A stretch of 7,317 nt of DNA from Candidatus Komeilibacteria bacterium (GCA_030591905.1 JAUVAE010000031.1:1-7317), one strand, 5' to 3'. Positions 1 through 4,657 are shown, numbered from the stretch's first letter. Notes: generated by a model from the sequence alone, not told the origin. Numbers and translations are program-made.

Positions 1-50
1 ATCTCCGTTCAAGAATTACTACTGATTACTATTTATATATTTTAAGGTTC

Positions 51-73
51 AAAAAAACCGCTCTCTCAAGCGG
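51..73 (-). terminator. Minus-strand intrinsic terminator, possibly attenuating
   Basis: On the minus strand CCGCT (58-62 region) and AGCGG (69-73 region) form a 5-bp GC-rich stem with a 6-base loop, followed directly by seven Us (57-51). The stem is short but GC-rich, and the U-tract is good. The 69-73 arm can instead pair with 104-110 (CAAGCGG/CCGCTTG, 7 bp), so terminator and antiterminator folds compete. No gene ends just upstream, so it probably ends the transcript from the promoter at 201-229 or controls a gene lying left of the window. Confidence 0.55.
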
Positions 74-175
74 CGTTTCTAGATAAAAAGATAACGCTAA
101 AATCCGCTTGATTTATTGTTTTGTTTATTCAATTTTTGTTCAAGTTTACTCAGTTACTTTTGGTTAATAATTAAC

Positions 176-184
176 TGTGGATAA
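176..184 (-). promoter_or_regulatory. Perfect DnaA-box match
   Basis: The minus strand reads TTATCCACA, the consensus DnaA box, embedded in AT-rich DNA 10-20 bases downstream of the predicted start of the 201-229 promoter. A weaker match (TTATGCATA, two differences) lies at 193-201. A cluster is expected at an origin, and only one perfect box is visible here. It may be an autoregulatory site, the edge of an origin beyond the left end, or chance. Confidence 0.4.
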
Positions 185-200
185 CTTTTAACTATGCATA

Positions 201-229
201 AGTATAGACCGTATCTAGACTCTTGTCAA
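201..229 (-). promoter_or_regulatory. Minus-strand sigma70-type promoter
   Basis: The -35 box TTGACA (229-224) and the -10 box TATACT (206-201) are separated by exactly 17 bases. The predicted start is near 193-195. This is one mismatch from the full consensus. It reads left, away from the tRNA gene, into DNA with no gene in this window. Confidence 0.6.
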
Positions 230-231
230 TC

Positions 232-249
232 TAAATAATGTAAATAATG
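232..249. repeat. Two tandem copies of a 9-bp unit
   Basis: TAAATAATG occurs twice in a row, immediately upstream of the -35 box of the minus-strand promoter at 201-229. It is seen directly; no function is assigned. It may be simple slippage or an AT-rich upstream promoter element. Confidence 0.7.
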
Positions 250-254
250 GCAGT

Positions 255-310
255 GCCATCTCGCCGTCGCGTAGCTGCTATGGCGAAGCACGGTCGTAGC
301 TCGCATCAAG
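255..310. repeat. GC-rich degenerate repeat patch
   Basis: This patch stands out from the AT-rich surroundings. It carries two related pieces, GTCGCGTAGCTGC (266-278) and GTCGTAGCTCGC (293-304), which share the GTAGCT core found in inverted orientation at 362-388. There is no credible open frame. It looks like remains of a dispersed palindromic repeat rather than a gene. Confidence 0.4.
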
Positions 311-336
311 CACAATAAATATATACATATTCATCA

Positions 337-394
337 GTCCTTCTTCGCTACTCCCTTCGCTAAAGCTACGGAAGTCAAGAAAGCTACGAAGGAC
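337..394. repeat. Nested direct and inverted repeats downstream of tRNA-Leu
   Basis: The unit is bounded by GTCCTTC (337-343) and its inverse GAAGGAC (388-394). Inside are two direct copies of CTTCGCTA (343-350, 355-362) and two of AAAGCTACG (362-370, 380-388, 18 bp apart). CTTCG and CGAAG/GGAAG pieces alternate, so several hairpins are possible. This fits a degenerate family of short near-palindromic intergenic repeats that has duplicated locally. No coding capacity is seen. Confidence 0.5.
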
Positions 395-420
395 ATTCTT
401 CACTCTAGCGAGCGAAGAAT
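395..420. repeat. Hairpin abutting the tRNA-Leu 3' end
   Basis: ATTCTTC (395-401) pairs perfectly with GAAGAAT (414-420), then one A/C mismatch, then CTC/GAG around a 4-base loop. The last base of the right arm is also the final A of the encoded tRNA CCA end. There is no U-tract, so it is not a standard intrinsic terminator. It may mark a 3' processing point or simply be another repeat copy. Confidence 0.5.
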
Positions 421-506
421 GGTGCTGAAGGTGGGACTCGAACCCACACAGAGTTGCCTCCAATGGATTTTAAGTCCATCGCGTATACCAATTCCGCCAC
501 TCCAGC
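420..506 (-). tRNA. tRNA-Leu (anticodon UAA)
   Basis: The minus strand folds into a class II tRNA. The acceptor GCTGGAG pairs with CTTCAGC with one G-U pair, followed by discriminator A (423) and an encoded CCA (422-420). The D stem is GCG/CGC. The anticodon arm ATGGA-CTTAAAA-TCCAT places anticodon UAA at 472-470. A long variable arm (GGAG/CTCT) is present, and the T arm is GTGGG-TTCGAGT-CCCAC. The long variable arm and UAA anticodon identify leucine. It reads UUA, expected to be a heavily used codon in so AT-rich a genome. It has its own promoter 18-46 bases upstream. Confidence 0.96.
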
Positions 507-524
507 ATTATACTCATACATACT

Positions 525-552
525 ATTATACATATTTCTATTTTTTATTCAA
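525..552 (-). promoter_or_regulatory. Promoter of tRNA-Leu
   Basis: The minus strand has TTGAAT (552-547), a 16-base spacer and a perfect TATAAT (530-525). The predicted start is about 12 bases before the mature tRNA 5' end. Its -35 box lies only five bases from the -35 box of the divergent plus-strand promoter. Confidence 0.55.
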
Positions 553-557
553 GAGTA

Positions 558-586
558 TTGACAAAACAAAAATAATAATATATAAT
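558..586 (+). promoter_or_regulatory. Perfect consensus sigma70-type promoter
   Basis: TTGACA (558-563), exactly 17 bases, TATAAT (581-586): a full match to the housekeeping consensus. The predicted start is near 593, giving a leader of about 95 nt before the 74-residue ORF at 688. Confidence 0.75.
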
Positions 587-602
587 AATATGTATATTTA
601 GT

Positions 603-613
603 GACAATTGTTC
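603..613. promoter_or_regulatory. Operator-like palindrome 1
   Basis: GACAATTGTTC contains the perfect palindrome ACAATTGT (604-611). It lies about 10 bases after the predicted start of the 558-586 promoter, a usual place for a repressor roadblock. Its right part (ATTGTTCT, 607-614) is the inverse of 638-645, so in RNA the two could also form an 8-bp stem. Confidence 0.35.
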
Positions 614-638
614 TGAATTTTTTTAATTAAATTATATA

Positions 639-649
639 GAACAATGTTC
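639..649. promoter_or_regulatory. Operator-like palindrome 2
   Basis: GAACA-A-TGTTC is a perfect 5+5 palindrome around one central base. Its centre is about 36 bp from that of palindrome 1. Shared GAAC/GTTC half-sites recall LexA boxes of Gram-positive bacteria, but those need a 4-base spacer and this one has three. Confidence 0.35.
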
Positions 650-676
650 ATTAATTTGAATAAAAATAAAAACCCT

Positions 677-681
677 GGAGG
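677..681 (+). promoter_or_regulatory. Strong Shine-Dalgarno site
   Basis: GGAGG lies six bases before the ATG at 688 and fixes that start. It is the only strong Shine-Dalgarno sequence in the window; the other genes have weak sites or none. Confidence 0.8.
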
Positions 682-687
682 AAACAA

Positions 688-912
688 ATGAGTAATTTTT
701 TAACTAATCCATTTGATGGATTGTCTACTGATCAATCTCTTGAAGAGATACAAAAAATTTTAGGAAATCCAGATATTGGATTAGAAGAACTTGAAGTTCG
801 TGAACTTCAACTAAAACATACCCAAAGAAAAGCACATTCAATGGCTAAAAATAATGGCCTGCTCAAAAAACTGGCAAATAAAAAAGAGGAGCTAGAAGAA
901 CTAGAAAATTAA
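688..912 (+). CDS. Small hypothetical protein with helical, charged C-terminus
   Basis: The 74-residue product is not a family I recognise. The first 15 residues (MSNFLTNPFDGLSTD) look extended. From about 16 on, the chain is dense in Glu, Lys and Leu (SLEEIQKIL, LEELEVRELQLKH, LLKKLANKKEELEELE) and should be helical, probably an amphipathic hairpin or coiled coil. There is no Cys, Trp, signal peptide or membrane segment, so it is cytosolic. The gene is a complete expression unit: perfect promoter (558-586), 95-nt leader with two operator-like palindromes, GGAGG six bases before ATG, and a strong terminator 25 bases after the stop. This suggests high, regulated, monocistronic expression. A small structural, DNA- or protein-binding role is possible but unproven. 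Confidence 0.82.
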   Translation: MSNFLTNPFDGLSTDQSLEEIQKILGNPDIGLEELEVRELQLKHTQRKAHSMAKNNGLLKKLANKKEELEELEN

Positions 913-936
913 AAACAAGAATTAAAAACATAAATC

Positions 937-967
937 GCAGTGTGGTAATAACCTCACTGCTTTTTTT
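937..967 (+). terminator. Intrinsic terminator of the 74-residue gene
   Basis: GCAGTG (937-942) pairs with CACTGC (955-960), extended by GG/CC past a T-T mismatch, and is followed by seven Ts (961-967). Confidence 0.88.
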
Positions 968-968
968 G

Positions 969-996
969 TTGACTAAAAAATTGAAAGTAGTAAGAT
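969..996 (+). promoter_or_regulatory. Possible weak promoter
   Basis: TTGACT (969-974), a 16-base spacer and TAAGAT (991-996). It would start a short RNA near 1004 that ends at the 1090-1119 hairpin. No gene is encoded there. The -10 is only 4/6, so the call is weak. Confidence 0.25.
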
Positions 997-1012
997 AAAG
1001 ATAGTAAAAATA

Positions 1013-1038
1013 TAGCCGTCTAAAAATATGTAGCCGTC
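1013..1038. repeat. Direct repeat of TAGCCGTC
   Basis: TAGCCGTC occurs at 1013-1020 and 1031-1038, 18 bp apart, each preceded by an AT-rich AAATAT tract. This could be a tandem protein-binding site or a small duplication. Two copies are too few to call an array. Confidence 0.5.
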
Positions 1039-1089
1039 GGTTAATAAAAACAAAACCCCTTAAACAAGCCTAAAATAAACATAAAAACA

Positions 1090-1119
1090 AAAAGACATCT
1101 ATTCAGTAAGGTGTCTTTT
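1090..1119. terminator. Bidirectional hairpin terminator
   Basis: AAAAGACA (1090-1097) pairs with TGTCTTTT (1112-1119), extended by one C-G and one G-U pair. On the minus strand the stem runs into TTTTTGTTTTT, a good U-tract; on the plus strand only the four stem Ts follow. It could end read-through from the minus-strand small RNA at 1254-1333 or a short plus-strand RNA. Confidence 0.55.
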
Positions 1120-1142
1120 ATGTTGGGGACTATTTAAAATTT

Positions 1143-1216
1143 ACCCCTCACCTTTTTAAAAAATATTATAAAATTTTAAAAGGCTTAAATATATTTATTT
1201 AAAAAGGTGTAGGGGT
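1143..1216. repeat. Long inverted repeat in the gene-free stretch
   Basis: ACCCCTCACCTTTTTAAA (1143-1160) is the inverse of 1198-1216, with one extra T in the right arm. The 37-base AT-rich loop can pair further. The CCCC of the left arm could instead pair with GGGG at 1124-1127. No coding sequence is present. It may be a MITE-like remnant, or RNA structure downstream of the small RNA at 1254-1333 on the minus strand. The rest of 1120-1253 shows nothing else I can name. Confidence 0.6.
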
Positions 1217-1253
1217 TTATATAAATTCAAACTGATGAAAAGGTTTGAAAACC

Positions 1254-1272
1254 AAAAACCTCCTTGCGGAGG
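1254..1272 (-). terminator. Terminator of the small RNA
   Basis: On the minus strand CCTCC (1272-1268), GCAA loop, GGAGG (1263-1259), then five Us (1258-1254). The perfect GC-rich stem with a GNRA loop makes it compact and stable. Confidence 0.6.
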
Positions 1273-1333
1273 AATTTGGAGAAAAGCGATTTATGAAGCG
1301 TACACTCTACTCCGAAGAGTAGACTTTAGCCTC
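1254..1333 (-). ncRNA. Putative stand-alone structured small RNA (about 80 nt)
   Basis: The RNA is defined by a minus-strand promoter (1340-1367) predicting a start at about 1333, and a terminator whose five Us end at 1254. Near the 5' end TCTACTC/GAGTAGA (1323-1306) forms a 7-bp stem closed by a cUUCGg tetraloop. At the 3' end CCTCC-GCAA-GGAGG is a 5-bp stem with a GNRA loop followed by TTTTT. Both loops are hyperstable classes only when read on the minus strand, which fixes the orientation. The GAG and AAAG segments near the 5' end can pair with CTTT and CTC before the terminator, closing a larger domain. No ORF is present. I do not recognise it as SRP RNA, 6S, tmRNA, RNase P or a named riboswitch. 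The exposed UUCCUCC is complementary to GGAGGAA, the ribosome-site region of the 688-912 gene, though that stretch is partly inside the terminator stem. Confidence 0.6.
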
Positions 1334-1363
1334 TTTTTGATTATAGACCGATTAATCAAAAAG
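1333..1363. repeat. 11-bp perfect inverted repeat upstream of ssb
   Basis: CTTTTTGATTA (1333-1343) and TAATCAAAAAG (1353-1363) flank a 9-base centre, ending 13 bases before the first possible ssb ATG. It overlaps the -10, spacer and part of the -35 of the minus-strand small-RNA promoter. It may be an operator for that promoter, or a leader hairpin in a plus-strand transcript reaching ssb. Confidence 0.6.
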
Positions 1364-1367
1364 TCAA
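1340..1367 (-). promoter_or_regulatory. Promoter of the small RNA
   Basis: The minus strand has TTGACT (1367-1362), a 16-base spacer and a perfect TATAAT (1345-1340). It predicts transcription from about 1333 leftwards, diverging from ssb. It sits within the 1333-1363 inverted repeat. Confidence 0.6.
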
Positions 1368-1376
1368 GAAATTGTC

Positions 1377-1799
1377 ATGAATCTGAATTTAATAATTAAC
1401 AAAGAAAAAATGGATGTAAACAAAGTGATATTGATTGGCCGTTTAACAAACGACCCAGTCAATAAAAAATTAAAAATTGGAATAAGCATGGCTTATTGTG
1501 GATTAGCTACGAATCTCTTTTGGAAAAATGCTAAAACTAAAGAGACAGAAAACAGAGTTGAATTTCATAATTTAGTTTTTTGGAGAAAATTAGCTGATAT
1601 TGTAGAAAAATATTTAAAAAAAGGAGACAAGGTATATATTGAAGGCCGATTGCAAACCAGAACCTGGGATGATGACCAGAAAGTTAAACATTACAAAACA
1701 GAAATTGTTGTTAAGGAGATGATAATGTTGGGTGGAAAAAAGAAAGAAGAGAGTAATAAAGAAATGGCAGTCGAGGAAATAGTTATTGAGGAGGAATAA
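1377..1799 (+). CDS. ssb: Single-stranded DNA-binding protein (SSB)
   Basis: The product binds single-stranded DNA in replication, recombination and repair; bacterial SSBs usually act as homotetramers of OB folds. The family opening VNKVILIGRLTNDP is at residues 14-27. The second core block VEFHNLVFWRKLADIVEKYL (61-80) and KGDKVYIEGRLQTRTW (82-97) follow, with the last strand near 105-118. Position 1377 is the longest frame (140 residues), but the Met at 1410 (MDVNKVILIG) matches the usual SSB start and gives 129 residues; neither ATG has a good Shine-Dalgarno. The linker is short and the tail is acidic (VEEIVIEEE), but it lacks the terminal Pro-Phe that normally recruits partner proteins. 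No clear plus-strand promoter is visible. A divergent small RNA and an 11-bp inverted repeat lie just upstream. Confidence 0.93.
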   Translation: MNLNLIINKEKMDVNKVILIGRLTNDPVNKKLKIGISMAYCGLATNLFWKNAKTKETENRVEFHNLVFWRKLADIVEKYLKKGDKVYIEGRLQTRTWDDDQKVKHYKTEIVVKEMIMLGGKKKEESNKEMAVEEIVIEEE

Positions 1800-1808
1800 T
1801 AATTTATT

Positions 1809-1863
1809 ATAAGCCAGCACTGTTTTGGTGTTCGCGACCACTCATCAAAACAGTGCTTCTTAT
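1809..1863. terminator. Long hairpin after ssb, probable terminator
   Basis: AGCACTGTTTTG (1816-1827) pairs perfectly with CAAAACAGTGCT (1846-1857). The stem extends inward by GTG/CAT-type pairs and outward by ATAAG/CTTAT across a small internal loop. The following bases (TCTTATATAAAA) are a poor U-tract, so it may act as an mRNA-stabilising or partly terminating structure. Confidence 0.55.
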
Positions 1864-1886
1864 ATAAAACTTTTAATTAATCACTC

Positions 1887-1949
1887 TTACCCCTTCTGAC
1901 CCTACGGGCCATCTCCCCCTATATAGGGGGAGAATTGAAGAGGGGGTAA
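1887..1949. repeat. Cloverleaf-like nested palindromic element
   Basis: The outer arms TTACCCCTTCT (1887-1897) and AGAGGGGGTAA (1939-1949) pair over 11 bases with one G-U. Inside are a small CCC-TAC-GGG hairpin (1900-1908) and a perfect 22-base palindrome (1912-1933, arms TCTCCCCCTA). Together they form a three-way junction. C/G-run arms in an AT-rich genome suggest a dispersed REP/MITE-like repeat. The element ends 31 bases before the surface-protein ATG. The right arm is followed by six As, so it is not an obvious plus-strand terminator. Confidence 0.7.
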
Positions 1950-1980
1950 AAAATAAACCCCATAACATAAATACAAATAT

Positions 1981-4656
1981 ATGCACTTAAAATATCAAAA
2001 CCTCTATATAACAATAATTTCTATTATATTTTTTACTCTTTTGATATTCATAAACACGACTCAAGCTAGTGATTTAATTTTTACAGAGATAATGTACAAC
2101 CCAGAAGGTGCTGATACTAACCAAGAATGGATTGAAATTTTTAATATATCAACATCAACAATAGAAATAAATTCTGATTGGAGATTTAATGACGGTTCTA
2201 ATCACTTATTAAACCTATACCAAGGAAATAATCAAATATCAACTAGCACCTTTTTTATAATAACAACCAATGCTCAAACCTTTTTAAATACTTATCAAAA
2301 CTTTAATAAAACAATTTTTGAATCATCTCTGAGTCTAAATAATTCTTCAGACATTGTTCAATTGTTAGCTAATAACGAAATAATAACTGAGTTTAGCTAT
2401 GATTCCAATTTAGGTGGAAATGGAAACGGAAAAACCATAGAAAAAATTAATATTTATAATATAGAAAGTGATTGGCAAGAAAGTTATATTTTTAATGGAA
2501 CTCCCGGAGATTATCCAAGTTCTATCCCTTTAAATCAAACTCCTGTTGCTATAGCTGGCGAAGATATAAATGCTTACATAAATGAAGAAATAATATTCGA
2601 TGCTAGTAGTTCCTATGATCCTGATGGTGATGAATTAAATTTCTTTTGGGATATTGCTGGTTTAAATAGTCCTACCTCAAGTATAACAAGTTATCAATTT
2701 CTTGAAGTAGGTATTTATCTAATTAATCTAACAGTTGATGACGGTCAAACATCTAGTACAGACTCTTTAATAGTAAATATTGAAGAGGAAATAATTAATC
2801 CTCCAACTATAGTAGATAATATTATCATTAATGAGTTACTACCAAATCCAGCCGGAAGTGATAATGCTGAGTGGATAGAATTAAAAAATGAAAATAACAA
2901 TAGCATTAATTTAGAAGATTGTTATCTAGAAGATGCTTCTGGAAATAGATATACTTTTTCCCTTGATGACTTCAATAATTTAAATATTGATGATTATTTT
3001 ATATTAGAAAGAGCTATTTCTGGAATTTCTTTAAATAATTTTGATGAAACAATATCTTTATTCAATAATTTTAACGAAAAAATCGATGAAGTAACTTATT
3101 CAAATTCTGAAGAAAACTATTCCTGGGCTAGATTTGATAATCAATGGGAAAAAACTTCTCTTTTAACCAAAGGATATCAAAACCAAAAAGAAATTCACAA
3201 AGCACCTATTGCTATTATTGATTTACTTAGTAATGAATTAAAAATTGACCGAGAAATAATTCTTAGTGCCAAAAACTCAGAAGACTTCAATGACCAAGGC
3301 CTAGAATATAGATGGTATATTAATAATTCTCTTAAAAATAACGAGGAAGAATTTAAAATTACATTTACAACAACAGGATTAAAAAAAATAGAATTAAAAA
3401 TCACTAATGAATCTGAATTAGAAGATGAAACTGTTATTTATCTATATATTATTAATTCTAAAAATGAAAACTCTGAATATTCAGATGAAGAATGTATTGC
3501 CAGTAATAAACAAATCATAATCAATGAAATTCTACCAAACCCCGTTGGTTCTGATGATCAAGAATGGATAGAATTATACAATCCCAATAATCAAAATATA
3601 AATTTAAATAATTGGACTATCAATGATGTCAGTTCTTCTTTTAATTTAAAAAAGGTCATAGGAGCAAAAAATTATCTACTAATAAAAAGAAGTGAATCTA
3701 AAATTACTCTGAATAACTCCAGCGAAAAACTGCAATTATTAGACTGCCAAGAAAATCTAATCTGGGAAACATTCTATACTGAAAGTTTTGAAGGACAATC
3801 ATATTCTTATGATAAAATAACTGAGGGATATTTCTGGACAGAAGAACAAACTCCTGAAAAAAAGAATATCTTTTTATTTAATGAAGAAAATTTAAAAAAT
3901 GAAAAAATAGAAAATAATTTTGTAGAAATAGAAGAGATAAAAAATTTAGAAAAGAATGAAAAAGTTTCAATCAATGGCATTGTTGTCTCATTACCTAATG
4001 AAATATATAAAAATACAACTTATATTTGTTACTACAGTATAATCAATAAATTATCTGATTTAAATGAGTGCATTGGAGTCTATCTAAACAAAGAATGGCC
4101 AAAATTAAACTATGGTGATGTTGTTCAAATTCAGGGAAAAATAAATCATTTAAAAAATTACTCTCGAATAAAAATAGAAAATCCTGAAGACATTATTATC
4201 ATAGACAAAAATACTTCATTTGACCCAATAAACTATTATATTGAAGAAATAGATGAGGAGATTACCGACTCTTTAATATCTGTCAGCGGCCAAATTAGTA
4301 AACTAAACAAAAAAAGTTTTTATATCATTGATGATGAAAACGAATTAAAAATTAAAATTAATAATGCTCAAATTAAATTAAATAATTTTTCTAAAAATGA
4401 TCTTGTAGTAATTAATGGATTCTTAGCTCACTACGCCGACGATTTAATTCTTATTCCTCGTAATCAGAATGATTTGATTAAATCTGAAATTCTAGGAATC
4501 AAAGAAAATGAAAAAATTGTTAATTCAACAGAAATAATTAACCTAGATGAAGAAGAAAAAAAATTAACAACAACTAATTGGCTCCTCGGCTCAGGAATAG
4601 TTACTAGCTTAGGATTTGTATTTAAAAATAAATTTATTCAACTGCTAAAAAAATAA
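1981..4656 (+). CDS. Exported lamin-tail/PKD/OB-fold surface protein, C-terminally anchored
   Basis: The 891-residue product begins with a signal peptide: a basic start, a hydrophobic core at about 9-24, and likely cleavage after TTQAS at 30. Three lamin-tail (LTD) domains follow at about 31-160, 279-400 and 510-630, opening with LIFTEIMYNPEG, IIINELLPNPAGSD and IIINEILPNPVGSD, each followed by EWIE. Between LTD1 and LTD2 is a PKD domain (about 187-268: PVAIAGEDI, DASSSYDPDGD, FFWD, VDDGQ). Between LTD2 and LTD3 is a weaker PKD/Ig-like domain (408-492). Residues about 650-745 and 750-835 look like two OB folds (INGIVV, GDVVQIQGKI; VSGQISKL, LVVINGFL). A membrane helix (about 867-882) with a Lys-rich end anchors it. 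There is no catalytic motif and no LPXTG. A role in adhesion or extracellular nucleic-acid binding is inference. No Shine-Dalgarno is seen. The ORF6N gene starts one base after the stop. Confidence 0.88.
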   Translation: MHLKYQNLYITIISIIFFTLLIFINTTQASDLIFTEIMYNPEGADTNQEWIEIFNISTSTIEINSDWRFNDGSNHLLNLYQGNNQISTSTFFIITTNAQTFLNTYQNFNKTIFESSLSLNNSSDIVQLLANNEIITEFSYDSNLGGNGNGKTIEKINIYNIESDWQESYIFNGTPGDYPSSIPLNQTPVAIAGEDINAYINEEIIFDASSSYDPDGDELNFFWDIAGLNSPTSSITSYQFLEVGIYLINLTVDDGQTSSTDSLIVNIEEEIINPPTIVDNIIINELLPNPAGSDNAEWIELKNENNNSINLEDCYLEDASGNRYTFSLDDFNNLNIDDYFILERAISGISLNNFDETISLFNNFNEKIDEVTYSNSEENYSWARFDNQWEKTSLLTKGYQNQKEIHKAPIAIIDLLSNELKIDREIILSAKNSEDFNDQGLEYRWYINNSLKNNEEEFKITFTTTGLKKIELKITNESELEDETVIYLYIINSKNENSEYSDEECIASNKQIIINEILPNPVGSDDQEWIELYNPNNQNINLNNWTINDVSSSFNLKKVIGAKNYLLIKRSESKITLNNSSEKLQLLDCQENLIWETFYTESFEGQSYSYDKITEGYFWTEEQTPEKKNIFLFNEENLKNEKIENNFVEIEEIKNLEKNEKVSINGIVVSLPNEIYKNTTYICYYSIINKLSDLNECIGVYLNKEWPKLNYGDVVQIQGKINHLKNYSRIKIENPEDIIIIDKNTSFDPINYYIEEIDEEITDSLISVSGQISKLNKKSFYIIDDENELKIKINNAQIKLNNFSKNDLVVINGFLAHYADDLILIPRNQNDLIKSEILGIKENEKIVNSTEIINLDEEEKKLTTTNWLLGSGIVTSLGFVFKNKFIQLLKK

Positions 4657-4657
4657 C

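Larger units (their letters stand above)
51..195 (-). ncRNA. Putative untranslated transcript: small RNA or attenuated leader
   Basis: The stretch is bounded by a consensus promoter (201-229, minus) and a terminator (51-73, minus), giving a predicted RNA of about 143 nt. No open frame of useful length starts inside; the first AUG gives only a three-codon peptide (Met-His-Ser). The 5' half is AU-rich and weakly structured, apart from GTTAAT-A-ATTAAC at 163-175. The 3' third has three mutually exclusive arms: 104-110, 67-73 and 58-62. Pairing 1:2 also gains an inner CGTT/AACG stem and would free the terminator arm. This is the layout of a transcription attenuator, but no ligand-binding core or leader peptide is recognisable. 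It could equally be a stand-alone RNA or the 5' leader of a gene beyond position 1. Confidence 0.35.

Noticed and set aside
362..388. CRISPR-like spacing of short direct repeats (AAAGCTACG here; TAGCCGTC at 1013-1038), both 18 bp apart
   Set aside because: Two copies of 8-9 bases with no regular spacers and no cas genes; not an array.
278..601. Open frames on both strands over the repeat and tRNA region (278-463 minus, 419-601 plus)
   Set aside because: They overlap the tRNA-Leu gene and the palindromic repeats, have no ribosome site and encode low-complexity or tRNA-derived peptides.
639..649. LexA/SOS box
   Set aside because: GAAC and GTTC halves are present but separated by three bases rather than four, and no SOS gene is adjacent.
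1254..1333. A cis-acting riboswitch for ssb
   Set aside because: The well-formed tetraloops and terminator read on the minus strand, away from ssb, so it is not its leader.
1614..1841. Minus-strand open frame overlapping ssb
   Set aside because: It lies opposite the well-conserved SSB frame and through its downstream hairpin; a shadow of the real gene.
3195..3404. Minus-strand open frame within the lamin-tail gene
   Set aside because: Antisense to the PKD-like part of a clear multi-domain protein; no promoter or ribosome site.
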